Source: VXNF01 sp965116465 (lineage in GTDB: Bacteria; Actinomycetota; Acidimicrobiia; Acidimicrobiales; CATQHL01). From it: DNA of 64,000 bases. Positions 53,101 through 60,928 of the stretch are shown here, piece by piece; within the stretch, counting starts at the first letter, position 1; every line of letters begins with the position of its first letter. The translations under genes and the position numbers were made by a program. The notes beneath the pieces were generated by a model. The model was not told the DNA's origin and ran no database searches. It saw only the letters and a program-made list of their open reading frames with translations. The stretch spans positions 62,001 to 126,000 of the forward strand of contig OZ220687.1 of the NCBI GenBank assembly GCA_965116465.1, given 5' to 3'.

Positions 53101-54714
53101 GCCGAGGTGCGCCACTCCACGCCGGGAGTCGGGCTCATCTCGCCCCCGCCCCACCACGACATCTACTCCATCGAGGATCTGGCGCAGCTCATCCACGACC
53201 TCAAGAACGCCAACCCGCGGGCCCGCATCCACGTGAAGCTGGTCTCGGAGTTGGGGGTCGGCACCGTGGCCGCCGGCGTCTCGAAGGCGCACGCCGACGT
53301 GGTGCTGATCTCCGGCCACGACGGCGGCACCGGCGCATCGCCGCTGACCTCGATCAAGCACGCGGGGACGCCCTGGGAGCTGGGCCTCGCCGAGACGCAG
53401 CAGACCCTGCTGCTGAACGACCTGCGGGACCGCATCGTGGTGCAGGTGGACGGGCAGTTGAAGACCGGCCGGGACGTGGTCATCGCCGCCCTGCTCGGGG
53501 CGGAGGAGTTCGGTTTCGCCACCGCGCCGCTGGTGGTGATGGGTTGTGTGATGATGCGCGTCTGCCACCTGGACACCTGCCCGGTGGGGATCGCCACCCA
53601 GAACCCCGAACTGCGCGAGAAGTTCGACGGGCGCGCCGAGTTCGTCGTGAACTTCATGGAATTCGTGGCCACCGAGGTGCGCGAGGCGCTGGCACGGCTG
53701 GGCTTCAGGAAGCTGACCGAGGCCGTGGGCCGGGCCGACCTGCTGGACGTGACCGACGCGGTCAACCACTGGAAGGCCGAGGGCCTCGACCTGAGTCCCA
53801 TGTTCCACATGCCCGAGCTCTCCCCCGGCAGCCACCGGTACTGCGTCAACGAGCAGGATCACGGCCTGGACCGTGCCCTGGACAACGAGTTGATCCGGCT
53901 CGCCGCGCCCGCTCTCGAGAACCGCGAGCCGGTGCGCATCGACCTGCCGATCAGCAACGTGAACCGCACCGTCGGCACCATGCTGGGTTCCGAGATCACG
54001 CGCCGCTGGGGCGCGGGGGGCCTGCCCGATGACACCATCGACGTGCGCTTCGAGGGCTCCGCCGGCAACAGCTTCGGGGCCTTCGTGCCCAGCGGCGTGA
54101 CCCTCCGCCTGTTCGGCGACGCCAACGACTACCTCGGCAAGGGCCTCTCCGGAGGCCGGATCGTGGCCCGACCGCATCGCGAGGCGCGCTTCGCCGCCGA
54201 GGAGAACGTGCTCGCCGGCAACGTGATCCTCTACGGCGCCACCGGCGGCGAGGTCTTCCTGCGGGGAGTGGTGGGGGAACGGTTCTGCGTGCGCAACTCG
54301 GGCGCCGTCGCCGTCGCCGAGGGGATCGGTGACCACGGCTGCGAGTACATGACCGGCGGCCGGGCGGTCATCCTGGGGCCGACGGGCCGCAATTTCGGCG
54401 CCGGCATGTCCGGCGGGGTCGCCTACGTCTACGACCCCGACGGCACCTTCCCGCTGAGAGTGAACCGGGAGATGGTCGACCTCGACCCGATGGACGGCGA
54501 CGACCGCGCCTGGCTCACCGAGCGCTTGCGGATGCACCACACCGAGACCGAGTCGGACCTGGCAGGCCGGCTGCTCGCCGAGGGGGACCTCCACCTGACG
54601 ATGTTCGTGAAGGTGATGCCGAAGGACTACAAGCGCGTGCTGGAAGCCACCGAGCGTGCGGCGAGGACCGGCAGCGACGTGCAGGCCGCCGTCATGGCCG
54701 CGGCACACGACTGA
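50110..54714 (+). CDS. gltB: glutamate synthase, large subunit
   Basis: Forms glutamate from glutamine and 2-oxoglutarate. 1534 residues: the glutamine amidotransferase begins at the Cys of HDSCGVGFVVDLQG (the first residues are a removable propeptide); the central and FMN domains include GEGGEDPRRY, MAQGAKPGEGGQLPGHKVWP, SPPPHHDIYSIEDLAQLI and SGHDGGTGASPLTSIKHAG; the 3Fe-4S Cys are in VMMRVCHLDTCPVGIATQ; the C-terminal GXGXG domain has GATGGEVFLRG and NFGAGMSGGVAYVYD. Followed by gltD. Ammonia assimilation would also need GlnA, not in this window. Confidence 0.97.
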   Translation: MPITPDLPPPQGLYSPEFEHDSCGVGFVVDLQGRRSHRIVELALRSLGNLEHRGALGAEVNSGDGAGILVQVPDGFFREVVDFALPAAGSYATGIAFLPHDESRAAEACAVVERIVVEEGLRVLGWREVPTDPSMLGAGARRTMPHFRQLFIAGDGETGIDLDRRAYICRRRIRHELDPEEDPTSGEMLGSMSLAHEGVYFPSLSARTFVYKGMLVVPQLTQFYPDLTDERLSSGLALVHSRFSTNTFPSWPLAHPYRMIVHNGEINTVQGNQNWMRAREALLASPHFPDGALERIFPICTPGASDTARFDECLELLCLGGYSLPEAVLMMIPEPWENHESMAPDLKAFYRYHASLMEPWDGPASIAFTDGTAIGAVLDRNGLRPSRYWVTDDDLVVMASEVGVLDVAPDRIVEKGRLQPGRMFLVDTGQGRIVRDHEIKRDLAGARPYGRWLEENQIRLADLPEPTAGRSAAEPLLRRRQLTFGYTHEELRILVSPMAREGKEALGSMGTDTPVAVLSKRSRLLYDYFQQLFAQVTNPPLDAIREEIITSVYGWLGPEGNLLEPEPESCRQILIDHPVLTNEQLARLIDIDHVNPAFRTAVIDCLYPVAEGGPGLRSALDRIRTEVSEAIAAGVNLIVLSDRFSDEELAPVPSLLAVGAVHQYLVRERKRTRVGLICESGDAREVHHMCLLLGYGATAVNPYLALESIADLIAQGAHGLGTTDVAEAHRNYIKACDKGILKVLSKMGISTVRSYVGAQIFEAVGLGHRLVMDCFAGTISRLGGIGYSHLAREVELRHRLAYAPNEIERAHRDLELGGEYQWRREGEFHLFNPETVFKLQHATREGRLDIFRQYSRAVDEQSQNLGTLRGLFRLRTEGREPVPLEEVEPVSEIVKRFATGAMSYGSISAEAHETLAIAMNRIGGKSNTGEGGEDPRRYVRDANGDYRRSAVKQAASGRFGVTSEYLVESDDIQIKMAQGAKPGEGGQLPGHKVWPWIAEVRHSTPGVGLISPPPHHDIYSIEDLAQLIHDLKNANPRARIHVKLVSELGVGTVAAGVSKAHADVVLISGHDGGTGASPLTSIKHAGTPWELGLAETQQTLLLNDLRDRIVVQVDGQLKTGRDVVIAALLGAEEFGFATAPLVVMGCVMMRVCHLDTCPVGIATQNPELREKFDGRAEFVVNFMEFVATEVREALARLGFRKLTEAVGRADLLDVTDAVNHWKAEGLDLSPMFHMPELSPGSHRYCVNEQDHGLDRALDNELIRLAAPALENREPVRIDLPISNVNRTVGTMLGSEITRRWGAGGLPDDTIDVRFEGSAGNSFGAFVPSGVTLRLFGDANDYLGKGLSGGRIVARPHREARFAAEENVLAGNVILYGATGGEVFLRGVVGERFCVRNSGAVAVAEGIGDHGCEYMTGGRAVILGPTGRNFGAGMSGGVAYVYDPDGTFPLRVNREMVDLDPMDGDDRAWLTERLRMHHTETESDLAGRLLAEGDLHLTMFVKVMPKDYKRVLEATERAARTGSDVQAAVMAAAHD

Positions 54715-54742
54715 GCGGCGCCGATGCCGCCGGAGGCCGGAC

Positions 54743-56206
54743 ATGGCTGACCGTACCGGCTTCATGAAGCACGACCGCGCCGTGCCCGAGCGGCGTCCCG
54801 TGCCGGTGCGGCTGCGGGACTGGCGCGAGGTCTACAAGCCCTTCGGCGTCGACGCGGTGCGCACACAGGCCTCGCGCTGCATGGACTGCGGGATCCCGTT
54901 CTGCAACAGCGGCTGCCCGCTCGGGAACCTCATCCCCGACTGGAACGACCTCGTCTACCGGGACCACTGGCGGGACGCCATCGAACGGCTCCACGCCACG
55001 AACAACTTCCCCGAATTCACCGGGCGGCTCTGCCCGGCCCCCTGCGAGGCGGCGTGCGTGCTGGGGATCAACGAGGACCCCGTCACCATCAAGCAGGTCG
55101 AGGTGGAGATCATCGACCGGGCCTGGGACGAGGGCTGGGTGCGCCCCATGCCGCCCGCCGAGCACACCGGCCACAGCGTCGCCGTGGTGGGCTCGGGTCC
55201 GGCCGGCCTCGCAGCCGCCCAGCAGTTGACGCGCGCCGGCCACGAGGTTGTGTGCTTCGAGCGGGCGGATCGCCTCGGCGGGCTGCTGCGCTACGGCATT
55301 CCCGAGTTCAAGATGGAGAAGCGCTTCCTGGACCGCCGCCTGGACCAGATGTCCGCCGAGGGCACCCGCTTCGTGACCGGCACCGACGTGGGGATCGACA
55401 TCACCGCCGCGGCGCTGCGGGAGCACTTCGACGCGGTGGTGCTGGCCGGCGGGGCGACCGCCTGGCGCGACCTGCCCATCCCGGGGCGCGAACTCGAGGG
55501 CATCCACCAGGCCATGGAGTTCCTGCCTCCGGCCAACCGGGTGGTCGAGGGCGACCTCCAGCAGCACCCGTTCCCGGCCACGGGCCTCGACGTGATCATC
55601 ATCGGCGGGGGGGACACGGGCGCGGACTGCCTCGGCACGGTGCACCGGCAGCGCTGCGCCTCTGTGCAGCAATTCGAGATCATGCCCCGCCCGCCCGACG
55701 AGCGCTCCCCGAACACCCCCTGGCCGACCTGGCCGCTGATGATGCGCACCTCCTCGGCGCATGAGGAGGGCGGCGAACGGCGCTACGCAATCCAGACCCT
55801 GCACTTCACCGATGACGGCGAGGGGCGGGTGGCGGCGCTGCGCACGGTGCGGGTCGAGCAACGATTCGACAACGGCGCGATGACCTTCGAACCCATCGGC
55901 GGCACCGAGGAGAGCCATCCCGCCCAGCTCGTGCTGCTGGCGCTGGGGTTCGTGGGGCCCGAGCGCTCGCGCCTGATGGAGGACCTCGGCGTGGCCTTCG
56001 ATGCGCGCGGCAACGTGGCCCGCAACGACCACTGGATGACCAGCGTCGAGGGCACCTTCGTCTGCGGGGACATGGGGCGCGGCCAGAGCCTTATCGTGTG
56101 GGCCATCGCCGAAGGTCGCTCCTGTGCCGCCGCCGTCGACCACTGGTTGGAGGGTCGGACCTTCCTGCCCGCGCCGGTGACGCCCACGGATCAACCACTG
56201 CGCTAG
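54743..56206 (+). CDS. gltD: glutamate synthase, small subunit
   Basis: NADPH-oxidising subunit that passes electrons to GltB. 487 residues: N-terminal 4Fe-4S ligands in CMDCGIPFCNSGCPLGNLIP and CPAPCEAACVLG; FAD site VAVVGSGPAGLAAAQQL; NADPH site VIIIGGGDTGADCLG; C-terminal CGDMGRGQSLIVWAI. ATG 54743 has GGAGG about 7 nt upstream. The upstream in-frame GTG/ATG lies inside gltB and has no homology. Confidence 0.96.
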   Translation: MADRTGFMKHDRAVPERRPVPVRLRDWREVYKPFGVDAVRTQASRCMDCGIPFCNSGCPLGNLIPDWNDLVYRDHWRDAIERLHATNNFPEFTGRLCPAPCEAACVLGINEDPVTIKQVEVEIIDRAWDEGWVRPMPPAEHTGHSVAVVGSGPAGLAAAQQLTRAGHEVVCFERADRLGGLLRYGIPEFKMEKRFLDRRLDQMSAEGTRFVTGTDVGIDITAAALREHFDAVVLAGGATAWRDLPIPGRELEGIHQAMEFLPPANRVVEGDLQQHPFPATGLDVIIIGGGDTGADCLGTVHRQRCASVQQFEIMPRPPDERSPNTPWPTWPLMMRTSSAHEEGGERRYAIQTLHFTDDGEGRVAALRTVRVEQRFDNGAMTFEPIGGTEESHPAQLVLLALGFVGPERSRLMEDLGVAFDARGNVARNDHWMTSVEGTFVCGDMGRGQSLIVWAIAEGRSCAAAVDHWLEGRTFLPAPVTPTDQPLR

Positions 56207-56244
56207 CCGGGCTGCGCCGAGCCGCCGCGCCCCACACCCGCGCA

Positions 56245-57846
56245 ATGGAGCTCTACCGCCGGCCCGACGTGCACGGGCGGCGCTGGTGGCTGCTGGCGGT
56301 GCTGAGCCTCGGCCTGGCGCTCGTGATCATGTCGATCGCCGGGGTCAACGTGGCGCTCGCCAGCCTGCAGCGCGATCTCGGGGTGGGCCTGGCCGTCCTG
56401 CAGTGGATCAACAACGCCTACACGATCACCTTCGGCGGTCTGCTGCTCTCCGCGGGAGCCCTGGGCGACCGCTACGGGCGCAAGGGCGCCCTCGAGTTGG
56501 GCCTGGTGATCTTCACGGGCGCGGCGTTGCTGGGCGGGATGGCGACCAGCGCCGCCGTATTGCTGGTCTCCCGGGGGCTCATGGGACTGGGCGCCGCATT
56601 CATCATGCCGGCCACGCTGTCCATCACGACGAACGTCTTCTCCCCGCGGGAGCGACCCAAGGCGATCGCCATCTGGGCGGGCGTCGCCAGTGCCGGCGGC
56701 GCGCTCGGTCCGCTGCTGACCGGCGTGCTGATGACCGGCTGGTGGTTCATCCCGCCCGGCGGCTGGGAGATGGCGTTCCTCTACAACGTCCCCATCGGCG
56801 CCGCGGTGCTCCTGGCCACCGCGCTGTGGGTTCCCCGGTCGAGCGATCCGGAGGCCGCCCGGCTGGATCCGCTCGGGGCACTGACGTCGCTGGTGGCCCT
56901 GAGCGCCCTGCTGTTCGGGCTCATCGAGGGGCCCGAGCGGGGTTGGACCTCCCCGCTGGTGGTCTCGGGGCTGGTGGTGGCGCTCGTCGTGGGCGCGGCG
57001 TTCGTCGCCTGGGAAAGGCGCGCCCCGCATCCGATGCTGCCGCTGTCGCTGTTCTCCGAGCCCCGCTTCAGGGTGGGGGCGGGCGTGAACACGATGTCGT
57101 TCCTGGTGCTCATCGGCTTCTGGTTCCTGCTGATCCTCTATGTGCAGTTCTCTTTGGACTACAGCCCCCTGCAGGCCGGGCTGACGACGCTGCCGGAGGC
57201 GGCCAGCGGCATGCTCGTGGCCCCGCTCACGCCGCGGCTGGTCGTCCGCTTCGGCGCCAGGCGCGTCATGGCCGCCGGATTCGCCACCCTCGCCGTCTGC
57301 TTCGGCCTGCTGTCGGTGGCCGATCCGACCACGACCTATGCCTTCCTGGTGGCGCCGATCACCCTGGCGGGTGTTGGTCTCAGCCTGACGACGGTTCCGG
57401 CGACCAGCGACATCATGGCCGCCACGCCGCTCGCCAAGGCCGGGGTGGGGTCGGCCGTCAACGACGCCGCCCGGGAGATCGGTGCGGCACTCGGCATCGC
57501 CACTCTCGGGACCCTCTCGGCCGTGGTCTATCGCCGCAGCGTGGACGCGGCCGGTCTGCACGAGGCGGTGGCCGGTCCGGCCGCCGACTCGCCGGGTGCC
57601 GCCCTGGAGACGGCGACCGCCCTGACCGCCGCCGGGGAACTGACAGCCGGCCAGTTGGACGCGGTCACCTCGGAGGTCGCCGAGGCGTTCAGCCGGGCGT
57701 TCGCCCTCAGCATGCTGGCCGCGGCGGTCCTCTCGGCGCTGTGCGGCCTGTGGGTTCTGCTCGCCCGGCGCGACGCAGCCAGCGGGCGGGCGGGGACCCG
57801 TGGCATGCCCGCAACGGACGCCTCGGGAGTGGCGCCCGAGAACTGA
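56245..57846 (+). CDS. MFS drug exporter, DHA2 (EmrB/QacA) type
   Basis: 533 residues with about 14 hydrophobic segments. Motifs: SIAGVNVALASLQRDLGV, QWINNAYTITFGGLLLSAG, ALGDRYGRKGALELGL (motif A), SRGLMGLGAAFIMPATLSI and AREIGAALGIATLGTL. It probably exports toxic compounds with protons; the substrate is unknown. ATG 56245 is 38 nt after gltD. Convergent with the hydrolase gene. Confidence 0.9.
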   Translation: MELYRRPDVHGRRWWLLAVLSLGLALVIMSIAGVNVALASLQRDLGVGLAVLQWINNAYTITFGGLLLSAGALGDRYGRKGALELGLVIFTGAALLGGMATSAAVLLVSRGLMGLGAAFIMPATLSITTNVFSPRERPKAIAIWAGVASAGGALGPLLTGVLMTGWWFIPPGGWEMAFLYNVPIGAAVLLATALWVPRSSDPEAARLDPLGALTSLVALSALLFGLIEGPERGWTSPLVVSGLVVALVVGAAFVAWERRAPHPMLPLSLFSEPRFRVGAGVNTMSFLVLIGFWFLLILYVQFSLDYSPLQAGLTTLPEAASGMLVAPLTPRLVVRFGARRVMAAGFATLAVCFGLLSVADPTTTYAFLVAPITLAGVGLSLTTVPATSDIMAATPLAKAGVGSAVNDAAREIGAALGIATLGTLSAVVYRRSVDAAGLHEAVAGPAADSPGAALETATALTAAGELTAGQLDAVTSEVAEAFSRAFALSMLAAAVLSALCGLWVLLARRDAASGRAGTRGMPATDASGVAPEN

Positions 57847-57887
57847 GAGCGAGCGCCGGAGCCTGTGTGACCAGGGGCTCTGCGCGG

Positions 57888-58574
57888 CTAGGGACTCGGC
57901 TCGCCGACCCAGTTGAGGGCGGCGTCGAGAAACTCGTAGTTCTTGGGTGTGGCGAAGTGGTCCACCCCTCGCAGCGTGCGCAACTCCGCATCACCAATGG
58001 CGGCCAGAAGCTCGTCAGGCGGACCCGAGCGGTCACTGTCGCCGAGAACGACCAGCACCGGGCAGGTGATTCGGGTGAGCCGGGAAACCTCGATGTCCGC
58101 CTCGAACCCACGCAGCAACGCCACGAGTGCCGCCCGGTCCACGTCCGGTTTCTCGCCCAGGGCATGGAAGTAGGCCATGCCGGGATCCTCGGGCGGCCGG
58201 ACGGCTGCGACGGCTTCGCTGACCCGGCGGCGGAAGTCCGGATCCCCGTGAACGATGTTCCTCCCGACCCCGGCGACGACGAGCCGCCGGAAGCGGGCCG
58301 GTTGCTCCGAGGCCACGCCGAGCAGCAGGCGGGCGCCCAGGGAGAACCCGATGGCGTCGAGTGCCCCTTCGGGCAGTTGCTCGGCCAGCCAGCCCTCGAG
58401 ATCCGCGTAGGCGGCCGCCTCGTGTGGCTTCGACGCCGCACCGTGACCGAGGAGGTCCGGGGCGTGCACCTCGCGTCCGGCTTCCCGGAGCAGGTCGATC
58501 CACCCCAGGGATCCCCAGGTGCGGCCGGCGGAGGTCCCGAATCCGTGCACGAGCACCACCGGCGGCAGTCCCAC
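57888..58574 (-). CDS. alpha/beta hydrolase
   Basis: 228-residue alpha/beta-hydrolase fold: oxyanion VLVHGFGTSAGR, nucleophile Ser in AIGFSLGARLLLG, Asp in VVLGDSDRSGPPDELL and His in GVDHFATPKNYEFL. The cap is short. Substrate unknown. GTG 58574 fits a TAGGGT box 6 nt upstream. Confidence 0.88.
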   Translation of the reverse strand: MGLPPVVLVHGFGTSAGRTWGSLGWIDLLREAGREVHAPDLLGHGAASKPHEAAAYADLEGWLAEQLPEGALDAIGFSLGARLLLGVASEQPARFRRLVVAGVGRNIVHGDPDFRRRVSEAVAAVRPPEDPGMAYFHALGEKPDVDRAALVALLRGFEADIEVSRLTRITCPVLVVLGDSDRSGPPDELLAAIGDAELRTLRGVDHFATPKNYEFLDAALNWVGEPSP

Positions 58575-58580
58575 GAGGCG

Positions 58581-58586
58581 ACCCTA
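58581..58586 (-). promoter_or_regulatory. -10 box of hydrolase gene
   Basis: Minus-strand TAGGGT lies 6 nt before the hydrolase GTG. Confidence 0.45.
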
Positions 58587-58684
58587 CCGGCTCACCCCCT
58601 TGTGAAGGGACTCCGTGCCCGGGGACGCCGGACCGCTGGCGCGCGACCCTCCGGATCCAACCGCCGCGCCGCCCGGGCCGCACG

Positions 58685-58690
58685 TAGCAT
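58685..58690 (+). promoter_or_regulatory. -10 box of glycosylase gene
   Basis: TAGCAT lies 6 nt before the GTG start at 58697. Confidence 0.45.
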
Positions 58691-58696
58691 CCGACC

Positions 58697-59314
58697 GTGC
58701 AGCGCGTCAGCCTCGTGGAGGCGAGCGAGGAGCTCGCCCGCCGGTCCCCGGAGATGGCCCACCTGGTGGCCCTCCACGGCCCCTGCGACCTGGGCCGGCG
58801 GCCAAGGACCTCCGAGCGGTTCGCGTCGCTGGCGAGGGCGATCGTCTACCAGCAACTGGCGGGCGCGGCGGCGGGCGCCATCTGGGAGCGGGTGCTCACC
58901 GTCCTCGGCGGCGACTGCAGTGCGGCGAGGGTCCTTGCGACCGACCGGGAGGCGCTGCGGGGCGCGGGCCTGTCGGCGGCCAAGGCCACCGCTCTGGGCG
59001 ATCTCGCCGAGCGTGACCTCGGCGGCGAACTCGGCCTGGCCGCCCTGGGGCGGCTCGGTGACGAGGAGGTGGTCGCACGCCTCGTGGCGGTGCGCGGCAT
59101 CGGTCCCTGGACGGCGCAGATGTTCCTGCTGTTCATACTGCAGCGGCTGGACGTCTGGCCGACCGGTGACCTGGGAGTACGCAAGGGCTACGCGTTGGCG
59201 TTCGGGCTGGAGGATCTACCGTCGCCGGCGGCACTCGAGGGCGCCGGTGAGCACTTCCGACCGTTCCGGTCCGTCGCGGCCTGGTACTGCTGGCGGGCCT
59301 GCGACCGCATCTGA
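58697..59314 (+). CDS. DNA-3-methyladenine glycosylase, AlkA-like
   Basis: 205-residue base-excision repair glycosylase of the HhH-GPD superfamily. The helix-hairpin-helix is VAVRGIGPWTAQMFLLF and the catalytic Asp is in DVWPTGDLGVRKGYAL. FASLARAIVYQQLAGAAAGAIW is the usual N-terminal helix pair. It removes alkylated bases. The last codons lie in the first copy of the 93-bp repeat. Confidence 0.92.
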   Translation: MQRVSLVEASEELARRSPEMAHLVALHGPCDLGRRPRTSERFASLARAIVYQQLAGAAAGAIWERVLTVLGGDCSAARVLATDREALRGAGLSAAKATALGDLAERDLGGELGLAALGRLGDEEVVARLVAVRGIGPWTAQMFLLFILQRLDVWPTGDLGVRKGYALAFGLEDLPSPAALEGAGEHFRPFRSVAAWYCWRACDRI

Positions 59315-59559
59315 AAGGGCGAGGCCCCAAGCAGCTCGGCGGCTTGCGCCGGTCGGCTTCTCGGGGCCTCCCTCCGGGACCGACGACAAGCCTGCGAGCG
59401 CATCTGAAAGGGCGAGGCCCCAAGCAGCTCGGCGGCTTGCGCCGGTCGGCTTCTCGGGGCCTCCCTCCGGGACCGACGACAAGCCTGCGAGCGCATCTGA
59501 AAGGGCGAGGCCCCGAGTAGCTTTCCGGCTTGCGCCGGTCGGCTTCTCGGGGCCTCCCT
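59307..59559. repeat. 93-bp tandem repeat, about 2.7 copies
   Basis: Units begin with GCATCTGAAAGGGCGAGGCC at 59307, 59400 and 59493, a period of 93. The first two are nearly identical; the third is shorter and diverged. Each contains GAGGCCCC and its complement GGGGCCTC (59321-59328 and 59363-59370 in unit one), so each can fold into a hairpin. 93 is a multiple of three, so minus-strand frames show a 31-residue peptide repeat, which I regard as a by-product. The repeat overlaps the end of the glycosylase gene. Confidence 0.9.
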
Positions 59560-60060
59560 ACGAACCGTCTCCCAGCAGCCGAGCCACCCCGCAGAGGTGG
59601 CCCGCCTCCTCCGATCCTCTCCGGTCTCTACCGATGGCCGCAGCCTCCGGCGGTTCCGGTTCGGTTCGAAGCAGTTCCGCCTGCCTTGCGGCCGGCGGAC
59701 CCGCCTCCGGATCCTGTTTCCAGTCTCCGGCGGAGCCGATCCTGGCCGAACCCTCCGCCCGCCTCCGCCGGATTCGCTTTGCCCCGGTTTCCCGGTTCTC
59801 TGCGCTTCCTGCGGGCTCCTCTCCTCGCGGCAAGGAGCAAGGCAGGTGATTCGGTTGAGAGTGAGTTTGGCAAGGGGCCCGGCCGCGTGCAATCGCAGAA
59901 TGCGGGAATTGGGGGATATCCCCAGAATTTCGGGAGAAATCCCCAGTCGAGGCTCGGCTGTCAACAGGGTTGCAGGCACTTGTCAACGAAGTGGTCAACA
60001 AGAGCCAGGGGGGAGGTGTCCGGCGACGGCACACGCCTCGCTGCCGGGTCGTCGCGCGGG
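59560..60060. other. 501-nt region without a supported gene
   Basis: GC-rich, repetitive CCTCCGCCGG-like words, then a more AT-rich part with the palindrome GGGGATATCCCC at 59912-59923 and three GTCAAC words at 59960, 59982 and 59994. Minus-strand frames here run into the tandem repeat and look non-coding. Confidence 0.5.
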
Positions 60061-60840
60061 TCACCAGGCGCCACGGTCCTGCAGGACCCGGCGCAGGACG
60101 GTCGGCCTGTCGGTCATCAGCCCATCCACCCGCAAATCCAGCAGGTGATGCATGTGGCCGGGATCGTCGACGGTCCAGACGTGCACCTGCAACCCGTGGC
60201 GGTGCGCCGCCCGCACGAAGCGCTCGTCGACGAGGGTCCGCCCCTCGATATGGGCCGGCACCTGCACGCAGGCCGCAGCACCACCCAGAGCCGGAACGGG
60301 GAGTCCTCGCGAGGACAGCCACAGTCGGGCGACACCCAGCGGTCCCAGGCTCCGGCATGCCTCCGTGCCCAGGATCCTGCCGAGGCGCGCGGTCCGGCGC
60401 CCCTTGAACGAACCGAAGCAGACCCGTTCCACCATGCCGAGGTCACGCACCAACTCGGCCAGGGGTTCGACCACCTCGTCGCACTTCGGGTCGATGTTGA
60501 AGCGAACGGATTCCCATGCGCCCAGTACGTCGGCCAACCGCGGCACCGGTTCGATCCCGTGGACACGGGCAGCGGATACTTCCGCCCAGTCGAGATCCGC
60601 TATCCGGCCGCCGCGGTCGGTCAAACGGTCGAGTGTCGGATCGTGGAAGGCCACCACGACGCCGTCGGCAGTGAGCCGGGCGTCGGTCTCCAGATAGCGG
60701 AACCCCATGTTCACCGCACGTTCGAAGGCGGCGACGGTGTTCTCCGGGGCCTCGTGACCGCCGCCGCGGTGCGCGAAGGCCAGAGGCCCGTCGTGTCGCA
60801 GATACGGCGGCAGGTCGGTGATGGCGCGGAGGTTAGCCAC
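60061..60840 (-). CDS. ugpQ: glycerophosphodiester phosphodiesterase
   Basis: Hydrolyses glycerophosphodiesters to glycerol 3-phosphate. 259 residues of the GDPD TIM barrel: FAHRGGGHEAPENTVAAF (catalytic His/Glu), ETDARLTADGVVVAFHDPTL with metal ligands and second catalytic His, NIDPKCDEVVEPL, and VHVWTVDDPGHM. No signal peptide from GTG 60840, so probably cytosolic. The open frame upstream overlaps pyk and is unrelated. Confidence 0.9.
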   Translation of the reverse strand: MANLRAITDLPPYLRHDGPLAFAHRGGGHEAPENTVAAFERAVNMGFRYLETDARLTADGVVVAFHDPTLDRLTDRGGRIADLDWAEVSAARVHGIEPVPRLADVLGAWESVRFNIDPKCDEVVEPLAELVRDLGMVERVCFGSFKGRRTARLGRILGTEACRSLGPLGVARLWLSSRGLPVPALGGAAACVQVPAHIEGRTLVDERFVRAAHRHGLQVHVWTVDDPGHMHHLLDLRVDGLMTDRPTVLRRVLQDRGAW

Positions 60841-60928
60841 GCCGGTAGCCTGCTGAGGAGATGGGACGTCGGGGTCGGTTCGCTGCGCACGGCCTGAACG
60901 TCCGCCGGACTTCAACCGGGTCACCGCG

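Noticed and set aside
50050..54765. 1571-codon open frame on the minus strand opposite gltB
   Set aside because: It is a shadow of gltB: composition is His/Gly/Asp-rich as expected from the reverse complement of GC-rich coding DNA, with no domain.
59188..59979. Minus-strand frame with a 31-residue peptide repeat
   Set aside because: Produced by the 93-bp repeat having a length divisible by three; it overlaps the glycosylase gene, has no start signal and is Arg/Pro-rich.
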